A DNA stretch of 64,000 nucleotides. Source: Cycas panzhihuaensis (lineage: Eukaryota; Cycadophyta). Each line of letters begins with the position of its first letter. The first letter of the stretch is position 1. Shown here in pieces: positions 46,020-58,338 of the stretch. Location: NCBI GenBank assembly GCA_023213395.1, contig CM041465.1:206529741-206593740 (forward strand), given 5' to 3'. The notes beneath the pieces were generated by a model. The model ran no database searches. It was not told where the DNA came from and saw only the letters and a list, made by a program, of their open reading frames with translations. Position numbers and translations under genes: made by a program.

Positions 46020-48110
46020 CTAATAGAAGGATATCCTTTTGATTGGGCTAATGACCCTTGTGCTTTAGATTAGCCTCATCCTGATGTCCCTTCCTCTCAA
46101 TAGGATCCTACCCAAATTAGCAGAGATCCTGTGTATTATCATACTAAATTGGTTGAAGGTTATCAAGACCTTTAACTACTCCCTATACATGTCATATGGA
46201 GTTTCTAATTAAGGGACCTTGTCCCATGCTTTGAAGGGGTCCTCCCATCTTATCCATCATATTCCAATCATCAAGGAGAAGTTTCAATCTCTTACGATCA
46301 TTCTTATACTTCTCATGGGAACGTGGTCAATGTTCTATGGAAATGCTTCAAAGTTGTAACTATGCAACCACTCCCGAAGTGGTTACAAAGGTTCCTTCAA
46401 ACTTTGGTACCCCTGTCTTTTGTCATCCCCCCTCCTTCATCCCTTCCTTTCACTTCCTCTACCCCCTAAGAAGTGGTTTTAGTAGGGTATATTTCCACAT
46501 ACGTCTTTCTTGGACAACCGATCACCTTGGGTATGTAAACCCCTCAAGCAGGGGTAAGCATGCCTTCATTTCCAACTAATATACTCCAACCTATTACTGT
46601 ACCAAACTCTTCTTTTCCTTCAATCATTCCCTTTCCTCTACACTAGAAGAACATGGGGACATGACTTCCATCCATCTATGGCTACAAATCATAGATCCTT
46701 TACTCCACGCTCCTCTAGGGTACATATCTCATCTTTTGGGGCATGGGGGATCATATACCCTTCCTACATATGGGATTTATCCCCTTCATCACTGTGGGGT
46801 TGTCCCTCCCCTTATGGATCCATATGGGCAGAACCCCATTCCCCATCCTCCATTTAGTGAACCTTGTTCTATGCCTTACATGGGTTCTTCTTCACATGTC
46901 TACCCATTTGCACTTACAGGAGTATGTCCTCAACCCTCACATTATTATGCAACTCATCCCTAAGGTGTAGCGAGACCTCCTCACCCACCTCCTTATTAGA
47001 CGATTCCCCATTTGGGGGCCATATATTCTTGTCCATCAGGAGGGATGGCCTACCCTCTTACCTCTTATGCCCCTTATCAACAAGGGCATCATCCTTACGA
47101 TGCCACCCCATACTCACCACATGTTAGGGATGGGCATCCCTATAGTACATCCTCTTATTCCCAGTTGAGCCATTAATCCACCAAGGACCTATCCCATTGT
47201 TGATTATTAGTCAACCCCATTGTCCATCAAGGTATTAAGAACCAACCTACCACCTCATCCTCCTGAGGTACCCAAGTTTGATGGCACCTCCTCCCATGAC
47301 CCAATTAAGCATGGCATGGCATTTGCCATGGCATGTATAGACTGTTGGGCCTATGACCATATTCTAATAAACTTTTCCCTATATCCCTTTAGGGAGATAC
47401 CCTTAAATGGTTCTATCATCTTCCTACTCACTCTATCTCAATATTTTAGCACTTAGTTGATGAATTTATCAACTATTTCGATGTTGCCTAACCTTTTGAG
47501 AGTGGGACCAAAGCCTTACTCTCACTTAAACAAGACCCTTAGGAACTAAACCATGACTTAATGTGATGGTTCCATGACCTCCTTCATTCTTCTAAGGACA
47601 TACTGTTAAAAGAATTAAAATGAGATCTGTTTGTTAATGCATTACACCATGAGGTACACATTGAAGTCCTTAAGATAGGAGCAACTTCTTGTGATTCTTC
47701 CATGGCTAAATGCTTAGCATTGGAAGCTATTGAGATCCAAACCAGTCTCAAGAAGCTTTTAAAGAAATCATAATGTCATGAGGTATCCCTTCCCTCACAT
47801 GAACAAAAGGGGTAACATCCAACTTTTAGGTATATTATCAGCATAACTGATAAGACCCTAGATCCTCTCACATCTGTTATTCACTCCTTTAAGCGAATGT
47901 TTAAGGATCCCAAGTAACAACCAACTCAGACCTCTCCTAAATCACAACAACCTATTCACCAAACCTCAAAAATCACTTCATCTATAAATGCCAATACCAC
48001 TTCTTAAAAGAAGGTGACATGATCCCCTTCTAAAAATAAGCATTGGTCCATTCACGATGAGTGTTTCCATGATGACTCACAGTGTTGGAAGCAACACCTT
48101 AAACTTGCCC
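46020..48110 (+). pseudogene. Ty3/gypsy gag of element G, first unit
   Basis: Begins with a reading (M)EGYPFDWANDP whose ATG has decayed to ata; the second copy at 62588 keeps the ATG. A long Pro/His/Tyr-rich N-terminal part follows. The capsid domain lies at 47250-47640 (PPEVPKFDGTSSHDP, then AFAMACIDC and a W-x-x-L-like block). A degenerate knuckle SIHDECFHDDSQCW lies at about 48048-48090. Many stops. Homologous to the second unit. Confidence 0.75.
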
Positions 48111-48779
48111 CATCCCACGAGTCTTCTTCATAGGGTATCTCCAAACCCAACTTGGAGCATCCTATCTATTGTGATCCATTCCCCAACCATAAGAAACGAG
48201 ATTGTTCTCCCTAAAATAAGAGAGTAAGGAATAGAAGGCAAACTCCCCCTCCTTCCTTAGATTGGATGATGGTTAAGGCTCTAGTTGATCCTTCTCATCC
48301 TTTTAGCCCTACAACTTAGCACCTCTCTTCTCGTTATAAAAGTAAGGAGATGAAGGTGATCTAACTACTTGAGATTTCCCTCATATGCCTAGTCATGCTA
48401 TCTCAAGCTTTTAGAGAGGCTGGTGAAACCTTACCTCTCATCAGTAACCCCCTATAGATGCTCTCCTAACATAGATTCCTGTAGTCACAAAAACTGTTCT
48501 CATGTACCCTGGGCATTATGCTTTTAGGAGGGCACTTCCAACCTAAAGGGAAGGGGAAGACCTTCTCTATTAATGAAGAGTTACACTTGGTATCCATAGG
48601 AATGTCCATGATGGATGTCTTGCAGAGTTTACCTCAAGAAGCGCACTCTTCTTCTAAAGGATCTTAGTCATTGAGATGCCCCCATCCACATTGTAGGCAC
48701 TACCTCTCATGGGCCTCCTACCATCATGTTTGACCATTGAGATCTCCCATCCCTTAGTGAATAAGAACACTATTGGCAT

Positions 48780-49085
48780 TGCCTCTTCACCATTACCATT
48801 GACACCCCCAATTTCATCTTGAAGAGGACTATCATAGATAATGGTTTCTCAGTCAACACTATGCTTGTGCATATGATAGAAAAGCTAAGCATAGAGGCTC
48901 TTAAGCTTGTTCCTTGGAAATACTAGGGGTATGATGATATTGAGAAGTCCCCTTTGGGGACAGTGACACTCTCACTCATCCTAAAGGGGAAGACCATGTA
49001 AGTAGATATTGTTGTTCTCAACATCGACATCTATTTCAACCTCCTATTAGGTCAGCCATGGATTAATCAAATAGGAGTTGTCTAC
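48780..49085 (+). pseudogene. Aspartic protease of element G
   Basis: Reads FTITIDTPNFILKRTIIDNG followed by SVNTMLVHMIEKL, where the retroviral-type D-S-G is now D-N-G. The end has the characteristic DIVVLNIDIYFNLLLGQPWI (compare llGrPWih) and IGVVYSL. This block is typical of Tat/Athila-type gypsy elements. Stops and a shift occur after PWKY and at the end. Confidence 0.75.
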
Positions 49086-49559
49086 TCCTTGTAATAGAGG
49101 CAACTTAAATTTATCCATGAAAGACAAGTCAAAGTTATCACCTGTGAGTTTCCTCCCTCTTGTACATCTCCTGCCCCTTATTAGACTATCTTTGATGTTG
49201 GAAATAGTGATCCTAATAAGACTCTTTCCCCTTTGGGAAACTTTTTTAAGGGGTCTAATTCCTACCAAGATGAATCCATATCCAAACCTAAACTTAATCT
49301 AGTTAGGTTTACCCCTATTAGAATAGGTAGATATGGCTACCTAGCCATTGTGAGTGACCCTAACTCATATATTGAAGGCCATGAACCCCTTCCACAATAT
49401 GTCGCTCTTATTTCCCATACATCTAGGGAAGCATCTCATGAGGAACTTTCCTCTCTTTCTAGTAGTCCTCCAAGGGTACTAGACCATCCTTTTAGGCCAA
49501 TGGGTTTAAGCTACCCCCCACCTTTATATTCTACCTGAGCCACTGCATAGAGGCATACT
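49086..49559 (+). other. Spacer between protease and RNase H-like segment
   Basis: Contains an open frame (49233-49538) with a Ser/Pro-rich end. No reverse transcriptase motifs (no YxDD, no LDLxxGY-like block) are found where RT should stand. Confidence 0.55.
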
Positions 49560-50230
49560 TATCGACATGCTACATATGTGCACACTACTACCATGTGGCC
49601 TTGGCCCTTGTTAGGTGCTGAGGCCTACTTGATCCAAATGCTGCCACCTCACAATGAGGTCCAGTGCATGCCAAGTCCGTCATATCCTACTACCTTATGG
49701 TTTGGTTCTGACCAAGTCCCTTCTACTCACGATTTCAATTATGAATTTGAGCTAGCATTGCCCCATGATCAACCTTCTTTTTATGACGCTTCCTTATCTG
49801 CTCCTACCCATAGCTTAGATGGTGAGTCATTAATTATCCATACTAATGGGGATAGTCACGGGAACCTTAGACATCTAATACTACTTAGGTATTCAAGATT
49901 GCCATGGATATACCTTCATGCAATCCAAGATTTCTTTGCTTAATACCACTAATAATGAAGTGCAATACATTGTTGCCATAAAAACACTAACGAATGTGCT
50001 TCATTTCCATCGTGGCCCTATCACCTTGTGTTGTGACTCTAAGATAGTTGTATCTTAGCTTATGTAACTTTATCATATTCATTCCCCACATTTGAGGTTG
50101 GTAGCTACAACAGTTAGGGCCTTGTTGACTAAGTTCACTTCCATAGCCATTTACTATACACCATGCAAACTTAACACTTAAGCCAATAACCTAATCAATT
50201 TCATGTGAACTTAATACTGAAGCTGATAGC
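49560..50230 (+). pseudogene. RNase H-like segment of element G
   Basis: Open frame 49578-49943 ends with LIIHTNGDSHGNL, an RNase H start in which the first catalytic D (tDGs) reads N. In the next frame it continues IQDCHGYTFMQSK, NNEVQYIVAIKTL (the catalytic E of NNEaeY) and ITLCCDSKIVVS (the third acid). This order resembles the RNase H carried by Tat elements. At least one frameshift (about 49890) and stops. Confidence 0.65.
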
Positions 50231-50799
50231 CTAATTAATTTCATCTTGGAGCATCACTTACTACTCATACACAACTTCCTTTCAGCCCAATGGGTCACTT
50301 ATTCAGGCTCATCTCTATGGGGGAAATCCCCCCCTTAGCCTCACCTCTGAGGGGAATTCACTGATGAGGTAAAATTATGGTGATAACACTTGGGTTTATA
50401 TACCTCCCTTTTTATTGGAAGCTATACCATGCTATTAAAGCTTCTCTCTCACTCCAAGATGATCCTAAATGACTCATCATAGTGTGCATCCTTGTCGCGT
50501 AATATCATTTTGTGTGGTCATATGTGGGCTTAGTATGTGAGCCAAGGTTCTATGTACTAAGTCAAATGAAATATCAAACATAAGTAAACAAACACAGACG
50601 CACATATGCAAATGATAAAATGTGCAAGTTTATAAGTCCAAAATTATGAAGCATCAATTGGTCCTCATGTTTATATACATGTGTGTAAAATAGTGTATAT
50701 AATATAGTGTCAGTGCAATGCACTCTAAGGAGCTAGAATCATTACAGGGGTGTACAGTCACCCTTAGAGGCTCAGGATTTCTTGATTAAAATTTAATGG
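50231..50799 (+). other. Non-coding part of element G interior
   Basis: No integrase or other pol domain recognised between the RNase H segment and the antisense region. Confidence 0.45.
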
Positions 50800-52480
50800 T
50801 ACAAAAAGGATATATATCATCCATCTCATGGAGCATCATCTCCTAGCTATCTCCTCCTCCTCCTCTCTAAAGGCCATATACCTCTGTAACTCCTCCTCAG
50901 TCACTAAGATGACCCTACCTTGCTCCCCTCGTCTTGTGAATGAATCACATTTCTTAATCATCATTGTGGAGTAATTGTGTGGGTCCTTGATGATCTCACA
51001 TCTATTTGCTCTACCATCTAGTCATACCTCTACTACAAGAGATCCCTCCCCCTGGACCTCTTAGAGTTACCCCTGGAGTAGGGTGATTTAGACCTCTATA
51101 CTTGAAGTTGCCTGTATAGGAGTTGGCCCTATTATTAGCTCCCCTCGTCCATCTTGAGCCTCTAGCTCTCTCACCTGGGTGTGAAGCTACTTGTGACCTA
51201 CCAAGGCCCTATCTCACTTTGATCAGAGCTCTTGGACCTCTATAACCCATATCTCCCTTTCCTTGAGGAGTAGGATAAATACTATTATGTATAAGCATGT
51301 TGACTTTAGATCCCTATGGTTCTTTATGGGTGGCTAGCCCTCTATATACACCATCAGGAATAGCTTGGTTACTACTGTCCTAATGAGCTCCTCCATGAGG
51401 CCCTCTCTTGTCAACCAAGCAAGTCTATATGTTAGTAAGAAGTCAATCATATAATCAAAATAATACTAAAATGGACTAGAGTGAGAGTAAAAGGAGGGCA
51501 GCCTCCTCTCATAGTGGTATAGGCTTGTGGCTTGCCTCCTCTCCAAATATATCCTCCTCTCTAGTAGCCTTGCCCTACTCCTTACTTACTTTGATAGGCT
51601 TCTCACGCTCTTCAACCTCCTCACTAGCCTCTACTACTGGCCCTACTACAACTCCTCCATCCTCCTCATCATTGTCCTAGTGAGCGCTTCAATAAGGGTG
51701 CCTCATGTAGTCATCAAGAGTCAATAGGTCTAGGAAGGTAGCATCTACAGATCACCTCACTTGCTCTAGTTCCCTGACACTCCTAAACCAAGAGGGTTAC
51801 CTATGAGTGAGTGGACCATTAGATGCCACTGGATGCTGCCTCACCATAGGTCCCACTATATAAAAGTGGTCAAAGAACTAGCACTATAGTATTGAGTAGT
51901 ATAAAAATCTACCATGTCCTATTGCTTAGATCTGAACAAGTTGGGCCCTTATATTAGCCATGATGAGAGTAGCCTAGTCTAGCTTCTTCCCCTCCTCGTA
52001 GTGGTAGATGGCCCCCATCCAACCCCTTCATACCTGACGATAATTCTACCACCAAGATATTTAGAATAAAATGGCCAACATGATCATATTTCTCGGCTGA
52101 GGGATAGATAATGTTAAAATCCTCTTGATGGCTCCCCCTCAATGGTCCTAGGGTCCTCTACCATAGAAGAATAATACAGTAGCTTAGTGAGCCTCCTATA
52201 TGCTAGGTAGAACTCCTAGCTTAAGTGGTGATTCTCATGTAGGTACTCCTAGGATCCTCTTGATATCGCTAGGCATGATGGAGAGATCCCTGATCATAGG
52301 CAAATGGAAGACTTGCCTCTATTTATCCTATTAAGAGATGATGTCTACCAACAAAGCCTAGTCTGGTGCATACTACCATGATGTCACTACCTATAGTAGT
52401 TTGTAACTCTTTAGTGTCTCTCAATCTCGAGAGGTCATCATATTTCCTAGCCTAAGCATAGGCGCTCTTATGTTTTCACA
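50800..52480 (-). pseudogene. Possible antisense coding region inside element G
   Basis: The minus strand has a purine-rich, coding-like bias, with fragments such as GSHQEDFNIIYPSAEKYDH (52142-51954) and MPSDIKRILGVPT (about 52275-52235). The latter resembles the f-c--meptleDv-rilGvpv block of plant mobile domain proteins, which some Tat-lineage elements carry. Antisense frames near the 3' LTR are known for Tat elements such as Grande. Many stops; identification is tentative. Confidence 0.35.
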
Positions 52481-52665
52481 TTTATTTATCACAATCACAA
52501 CCTGAAACCATCAACCATTCAAAGAATTAGTAATCAACATATAAGTAAAAACTATTTTCAAAGAAAAACTAGCCAATTACCTATTTTCATATGAAGTAAA
52601 CCTAAGTTTTGAACCTCTATTTCCATACTATATGAAAAGTTGCTCTATATTATAAATATATTTGT

Positions 52666-52737
52666 AGTACCATAAATTATCATGTAGTACCATATAACAT
52701 TATTTGTAGTACCATAGATAAAATTGTGGTACCCTGT
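52666..52737. promoter_or_regulatory. Array of (A/G)GTACC words at about 20-bp spacing
   Basis: agtaccata, agtaccata, agtaccata and ggtaccctg begin at 52666, 52686, 52708 and 52728. The same type of array opens both G LTRs. It sits at the head of the antisense region. Confidence 0.5.
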
Positions 52738-54396
52738 AAACCTACCTAAAGCTACTTAAAAGATCATTAAAATTTCTATTTTGGACCAAGGGTTTGGTCC
52801 ATCAAGACTAGGGCACCCTAATACCTTGGTCTGGACTCATATAAGATCCCAACAGGATCCTATTTGGCCCTTATCCTCTAAAGTGGGCACCACCCACCTA
52901 TTTAATCCTATGCTTGTAAAAACATGAAATCAGACTAGTGTAGGGTAAGATCCCTTACTAGGTTAGCACACTAAGGCCATTGCATTGATGTGGTCTTAAT
53001 ATATCCATCCACATGACAACCTGATGGTCTGATTTCCCTTGATAAGCTCTCAAACCTAGGGAAAATGTAAAGATGATAAAGGTAAATCTTTAGGTTTTCT
53101 ATGGGTGACAGAGAAAATGAATTTGAATCATTTAACCAATCTATTATTTTAACCTTCCCCTTAATGGGATCTCTTAGGAGTTTCTGCTTTATCCTTTTTT
53201 ATCATACCATTGGTTTGGAGGTTGTGGCACCATCTCAGTCTCCTTAAGGGCACTACCCTTTATCAGTGTCTAGGCCCTTGTTTGTTGCTATTTTGATGTA
53301 TGGTGGTTATGCTCCTCTTTCTCTCTCCTGGTGAGCCTTTTTTCCCCTAGAGTCCCTATCCAAATCCTTATTGGTATTTATACTTATTAGAATCATTTTG
53401 ATCTCTTATTTTCAAATTCAATGCTTTCATCAATTATATCTCTATTGGTTTGCCTTTTAGCCTCCTCCTTTACCTCCAAGCCTTGGTTGCTAATGAGGCT
53501 AAACTATGGTGACCACACCTCTTTCTATTTATTAATTTTTTTTCCTCCCCAAGTATTCTTTGGGCAACCCCCTTGCCTATTTGAGGAACCTTGGTGCTTT
53601 CGAGCCCCTCCTCTTAGGCCATGTTGCCTTTTTTGTGGCTTGCTACTAAGGCAACTTCTTGGTCATTTACCCCCCTTTTTAGCTTACCACTAAGGCAACC
53701 CCTTGGTTAGTTACTTTCTTGTTGGTTGGTTGCTTCCTTGTTTGTACTTGCTTTGGGTGTATGATTGTTAGTTGAGGTTTTGATATAGCCAATGACCCAT
53801 TTTCCTTCCCCTTACCTTATACACCTTTGATCATCTGCTAACGAGACATTACTATGGAAGACATCACCTCTCATCGCATATACATATCTATTTATTTATA
53901 TTTTACCTCACATCATTTTTATTGATAGCATTGACCATCTTCTAGCTTTGGAGCGAAGAGGTTCTGCTACCAAGGGGGTAGTGTTTCTTGACTTCTAGGA
54001 ATGGTGTTGATATGATAACACAGGTAAGTATAAGTACACATCTTTATCTTTATTTCCTTTCACATTTGTTATGCTATTTTATTTTATATGATGCATTGAT
54101 TGATTCTTAGACTTATGCTCACTTGACTTTCTTGACTTACGTGTGCCTTCTTTCATGTTGATGATGATTAGGATTTTGGTCCAATGGCCTTAAAGCCCCC
54201 GATGTCAGCCCATCGGTTGGAAATGGAACCTCTTTACATCCTTACAACTCTTTTTTTTGGACATGTTCTTATTCATTTGGTCCTGTTTCCTCCCCACCAC
54301 CATTGGTCGGTCCTCATTTTAGGTCTTATGATTGACTTTTAGGAGTTAGAATGGGCTGCCTTTTCAAGTCTATTACTACACCACTACCTTTTTTTG
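52738..54396 (+). other. 3' interior of element G, no gene recognised
   Basis: Mostly CT-rich sequence. A purine patch accaagggggtagtg at 53975-53990 looks like a polypurine tract and might mark an earlier LTR start than the one I use. Open frame 53421-53693 has no family resemblance. Confidence 0.4.
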
Positions 54397-56390
54397 TGTA
54401 GAAAATGATACCATAGAGCAATTTATGGTACTATATATTTATTTGTGGTATGACTGTTATAGCTCTCGATCGCGTCCCCAATGGCCAAACAACATTTTTA
54501 TCACCTTATTTGGTGGGTTTAGGGTGCCACATCAGCCTAGTCTAGCTTGCCATACCCTAGATAACCTCATTAGACCTCTAATATTATTTTTTTATTCAAG
54601 TTTTCTTAAGATTTGAATCTCCCTCAGCTCCATCCATGGTTTTAGGTAGTGGTTTCCCCACCTTATGGGCATGAAACCACCATGCCCTCACCTTATTTTC
54701 TCCTATAAAATCCCTCAAGTTTGAGGGTGGGACATCATAGATCTTCCATTCTTTTTACAGTACTGAAATACTACCAAAATTCTATCTCAACAACTCTTCT
54801 ACTCTTGATATAACTTGTATGCTTTGGAGCTAAGGTAGTGGCATTGGAGATCATCCCTATGACAAATAGGGAGACCTTAGAGAATTTATCATTGGGCAGC
54901 CATCATTACTTGTCTCTCCATTAGTTTGGATATACCACTTCTAACTTTAGTTTGCAATTTGTGAGACTCCTCTCATCCTTTCCCTTCATGCTTATTTTTC
55001 TTGTCAAGTTGTATAGCTAGGGTTATTTGGATTTGGTAGCTTTTCCTCTTGTTTTAATAGTAGGAGGTAGGGTTTGAGTTTACATAATCTTTCTTTCCCT
55101 TTTGCCTACATATTTGCTAAGTTATAGGGCCTTGTTAGAGAGGTTTCTCCTAGTACAACTAGGGAAACCATTGCATAGGGCAGGTTGTGCCATTTAGAAC
55201 CACCTTTCCCTCTCTTTATTTCATATTTGTTATCATTGCCATCTCACTATTTAATATGTATATATATGCATGCTCCATGTCTATATTATTTTCATGCAAT
55301 TAGATTTTTTTGTAAGATTGTTAGGGTAGCCCTTTCTCTATCTAACTTGCAGATATATAAAGGAGCAAACCTCTATCTTTTACATTAGGATTTGGAGCTA
55401 GGGTGGACCCTCAACAAGGTGAGCACCCCTATCTTTGTACTCGTTATTGCTTTATTCTTCTACTTCCTTCTTTCATTACTTTCCATTTGTTGTCTTTCCA
55501 TTTGGGGTGGGTAAGTGGAGCCCCATTATTCCACTTCAACTAGAAATGCTAGCATTTAAAGAGAGGATGGGAAGAGGTGAGGAAGAGCAGCATCACTAAC
55601 CATCAACTAAATTTGGATGCATCTCCTTCCTTCTTCTAATCATTGTTTCATATCTTTGTTGGTATCTATACTCTACTCCCCATTATAGGAATTCCTCCCC
55701 CCTTATTGTTTGTTCCTTTTTAGTTGCATTATCATAAAAAAGGGAAAATAAGAATGTAGAGGAGGGTTTCTTGCATGGTAGATAACAAAGGGAAATCAAT
55801 TTATAAGAAAGGAAACTAGTTTCCTTTCCCTTTTGTTTTAGTAGAAAGCAAGGGTTTCTTGGGTTAGGATTTAATGTAGGAAAGGATCTCTTACCTTTTC
55901 CCCTCTTGTCCCCCCTTAATGGCATCCTTGTTTCTTTCTTTTCATTAGCATGTATATTTTCTTTTTTTACACAAAAAGAAAGAGGGAGATTGTTAAAAGA
56001 AAGGAGAGTGTGGTTTCTTTACTTATTTTGTACCCCTCTTTTGGTTTCCTTTTTTGTTCTTGTACCAAGCAACATAATAACAAAACCCAACCATACCCCT
56101 TTTATCTTACAAAGTGGACTTATACCTATTTATCTCTTCACCCTTCTCTCTCTCTCTCTCTCTTTCTCTCTCTCCCCCTTTTTACCTATAGCATTAGCCC
56201 CTTATGAAGGGAGTTTACCCAATTGTGGCATCTTTCTCCAGAACCATAGGTAAAGGGAAAGGGACTATGCCCATGCATTCCCAAATCTGCATCCTCAAGG
56301 TGCATGAGCACCCTATATAGGCTACCCAGGACTCCTTTGCACCCCATACTAGGTCCCATATTTTAGGCCTATCTCTTTACAATATTCATT
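54397..56390 (+). repeat. Second LTR of element G, main part
   Basis: Aligns with 31361-33366. GGTA/GATA words at 54407, 54427 and 54447 keep the 20-bp spacing. TATA box ctataaaatccc at 54703-54714. Continues at 62288 after element B. The start is approximate. Confidence 0.8.
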
Positions 56391-56702
56391 TGAAAAAGGT
56401 TAATGTATTAAGGTTATTTGTGTAGTTTAATTATGTGACCTTAGGATATATTATTAGCATTAGTCTCTTAATGAAATGTACTTTATCTGCATTTAGATGT
56501 AATTTTAGGTTCATGTCATTAGGCAGGAAAATCCTAACCCTAATGCTCACCTTCAATAATAAAAGGTTAAATCTCAAAGAGGGAGTCATTATTCATTCTC
56601 ACCTTCAAGCTTGCTCTCATATCTTGTTTTATCTTCTTTTTCATTCTCCATTGCCATTGTGTGCATGTGAGTGATTTATCTCCTAGATCCATCCTTCCTT
56701 CA
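56391..56702 (+). repeat. 5' LTR of element B
   Basis: TGAAAAAGG...CCTTCCTTCA. A decayed primer site tagtataggagctag (from tggtatcagagctag) starts at 56705. Confidence 0.92.
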
Positions 56703-56717
56703 TGTAGTATAGGAGCT

Positions 56718-57659
56718 AGAAGGGGATCTATTCATTCCGTTCCACTTGCATGGAGTCATTTTACCTCTCCTTCACCTTCAATGTGAAGTATTGAGAGTGC
56801 ATTCATTATTTTTTAATATTTTGAGAGTTTAAAATTATAGTATTTTGTATGTTGCTGATTTATTCATGTGTATAGAAATTTAGAGGTGAAGAATATAGGT
56901 TTTTGAAGCCGTTCACCATCTAACGATCCGGAAGCATTAAAGGCCCAAATTTTCATAAAAATTTGACCATCTCAAAATTTAATGAAATTTGGCATGTAAG
57001 GTCACCTTGACTAGAGGATAATTTTTATCTTCTATAGAAACTTTAGATTCATCCTGAAACAATGAGTTTTGTCTGTGACAGAAGGGTAAATTTTGTGGAT
57101 AAGTGATTTAAAGCACTTTTCCTAATGAATTCCTTTAATTATAAGCTAGAGATCTGAAAGTTTTATTAAGGGATCTGGTAGATTTATGTCTTAAGATAAA
57201 TCTCATCAAATTTCATCCACTTGTTAGTGAGATCTATGCAGTTTTCTCACGGTTGCTGATTTTACCTACTCAACCCCACAAAGGACCTTGCAAGGGCATT
57301 TCAGGTAATATTTTGGCATATTTTATAGATGGTACATAAGGGAAAGTTAATGTAAATGTCAAAATGTAACTTTTGATATATTGAAGTTTAGATTATGAGA
57401 TAGTTGATATGGCATGGTTTTATTTTGGTGCTTTTTTAGGTAGAAAATTTTTTGTGCCTTTTCTGAAATCTGACTTCATAAATCTATCGGAAACGACATT
57501 ATGAACACTTTTTCCTTCTGTCATAAATTTAGATTTCATCATTTAGGCCTTCATATTTGTAATTTTTAAAAATTTGCCCATTTATCATTATTTGTAAATT
57601 TTATGAAAATATCACAAAATAAGGCAAAATAACATGGATATAGATTTAGAAAAATTATT
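56718..57659 (+). other. Leader of element B
   Basis: Non-coding AT-rich sequence that runs directly into the middle of gag; the N-terminal two thirds of gag are missing compared with element A. Confidence 0.55.
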
Positions 57660-58330
57660 ATTTTAGCAGCAAGTTGATCCACTTTTTAGCCCATTGTGGC
57701 TTTTGTATCAAAACTTCCAAAATCATATTTGGAAACATTGTACTAAAGCAAGGGAAACCTTGGATCAGAAGCAACATCTGGTTCCCCTGCTAAATCTAGT
57801 ATGCTTTTCTATTTGCACAAACAAGACACCTCAATAGAGAGCAAGACAGTCAGGCCAAACCAATACTTCTTCAAGGACTGGTAATCAAACTATTATATAT
57901 GATCGGTGTAATCGTAAAGGACACTTAGTAAAAGATTGCAGAACTGCCACTTATAAGTTGGCCAAGTTCCAACCAAAACATGGAGCTCATAATGTTGAAG
58001 AAACTTGTGAAGAATCCTTTAGTGGTGCAGATTTTATATAAGTACACACTTAAAGAATTAAGGGATCTTCAACATCAAATGCCATTGACTAACCAAAGAG
58101 ATTCTTTGAAGCTCGGTGTGGATATATCACTTGTGAATTCCCTTCACCAATGCCAAGCCCTATTAGAATTGCCAATAGTGTGGTTTCAATCGATGGACAA
58201 TGGATCATGGACACATGAGCAACTCAACATATGATATGCAATCGCAGTCTATATCAAACATGTGACTCAAATATTCATAGAGTTGTTCACATGGCTGATA
58301 AATCACAATAACCTATTGAAGGAATTGGCA
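57660..58330 (+). pseudogene. gag C-terminus, zinc knuckle and protease, element B
   Basis: The zinc knuckle reads CNRKGHLVKDC (with an initial RC, i.e. CX2CX4HX4C) at about 57902-57945. A frame change leads to the protease active-site region near 58200, which reads GQWIMDT and then a stop where G-A-T should follow, then TQHMICN. Confidence 0.8.
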
Positions 58331-58338
58331 ACATTCGC

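Noticed and set aside
46020-50230. Endogenous pararetrovirus as an alternative for the gag-protease-RNase H region
   Set aside because: Flanked by homologous 2-kb LTRs with TATA boxes and a Tat-type protease block; no movement-protein or coat motif seen.
52666-52737. CRISPR-like regular spacing of repeats
   Set aside because: Repeat words are only about 10 bp with 10-bp gaps, in a plant retroelement; they are not repeats of 25-40 bp with unique spacers.
53421-53693. Plus open frame of 90 codons near the second G LTR
   Set aside because: Hydrophobic and Phe/Pro-rich reading of CT-rich DNA with no counterpart in known gypsy proteins.
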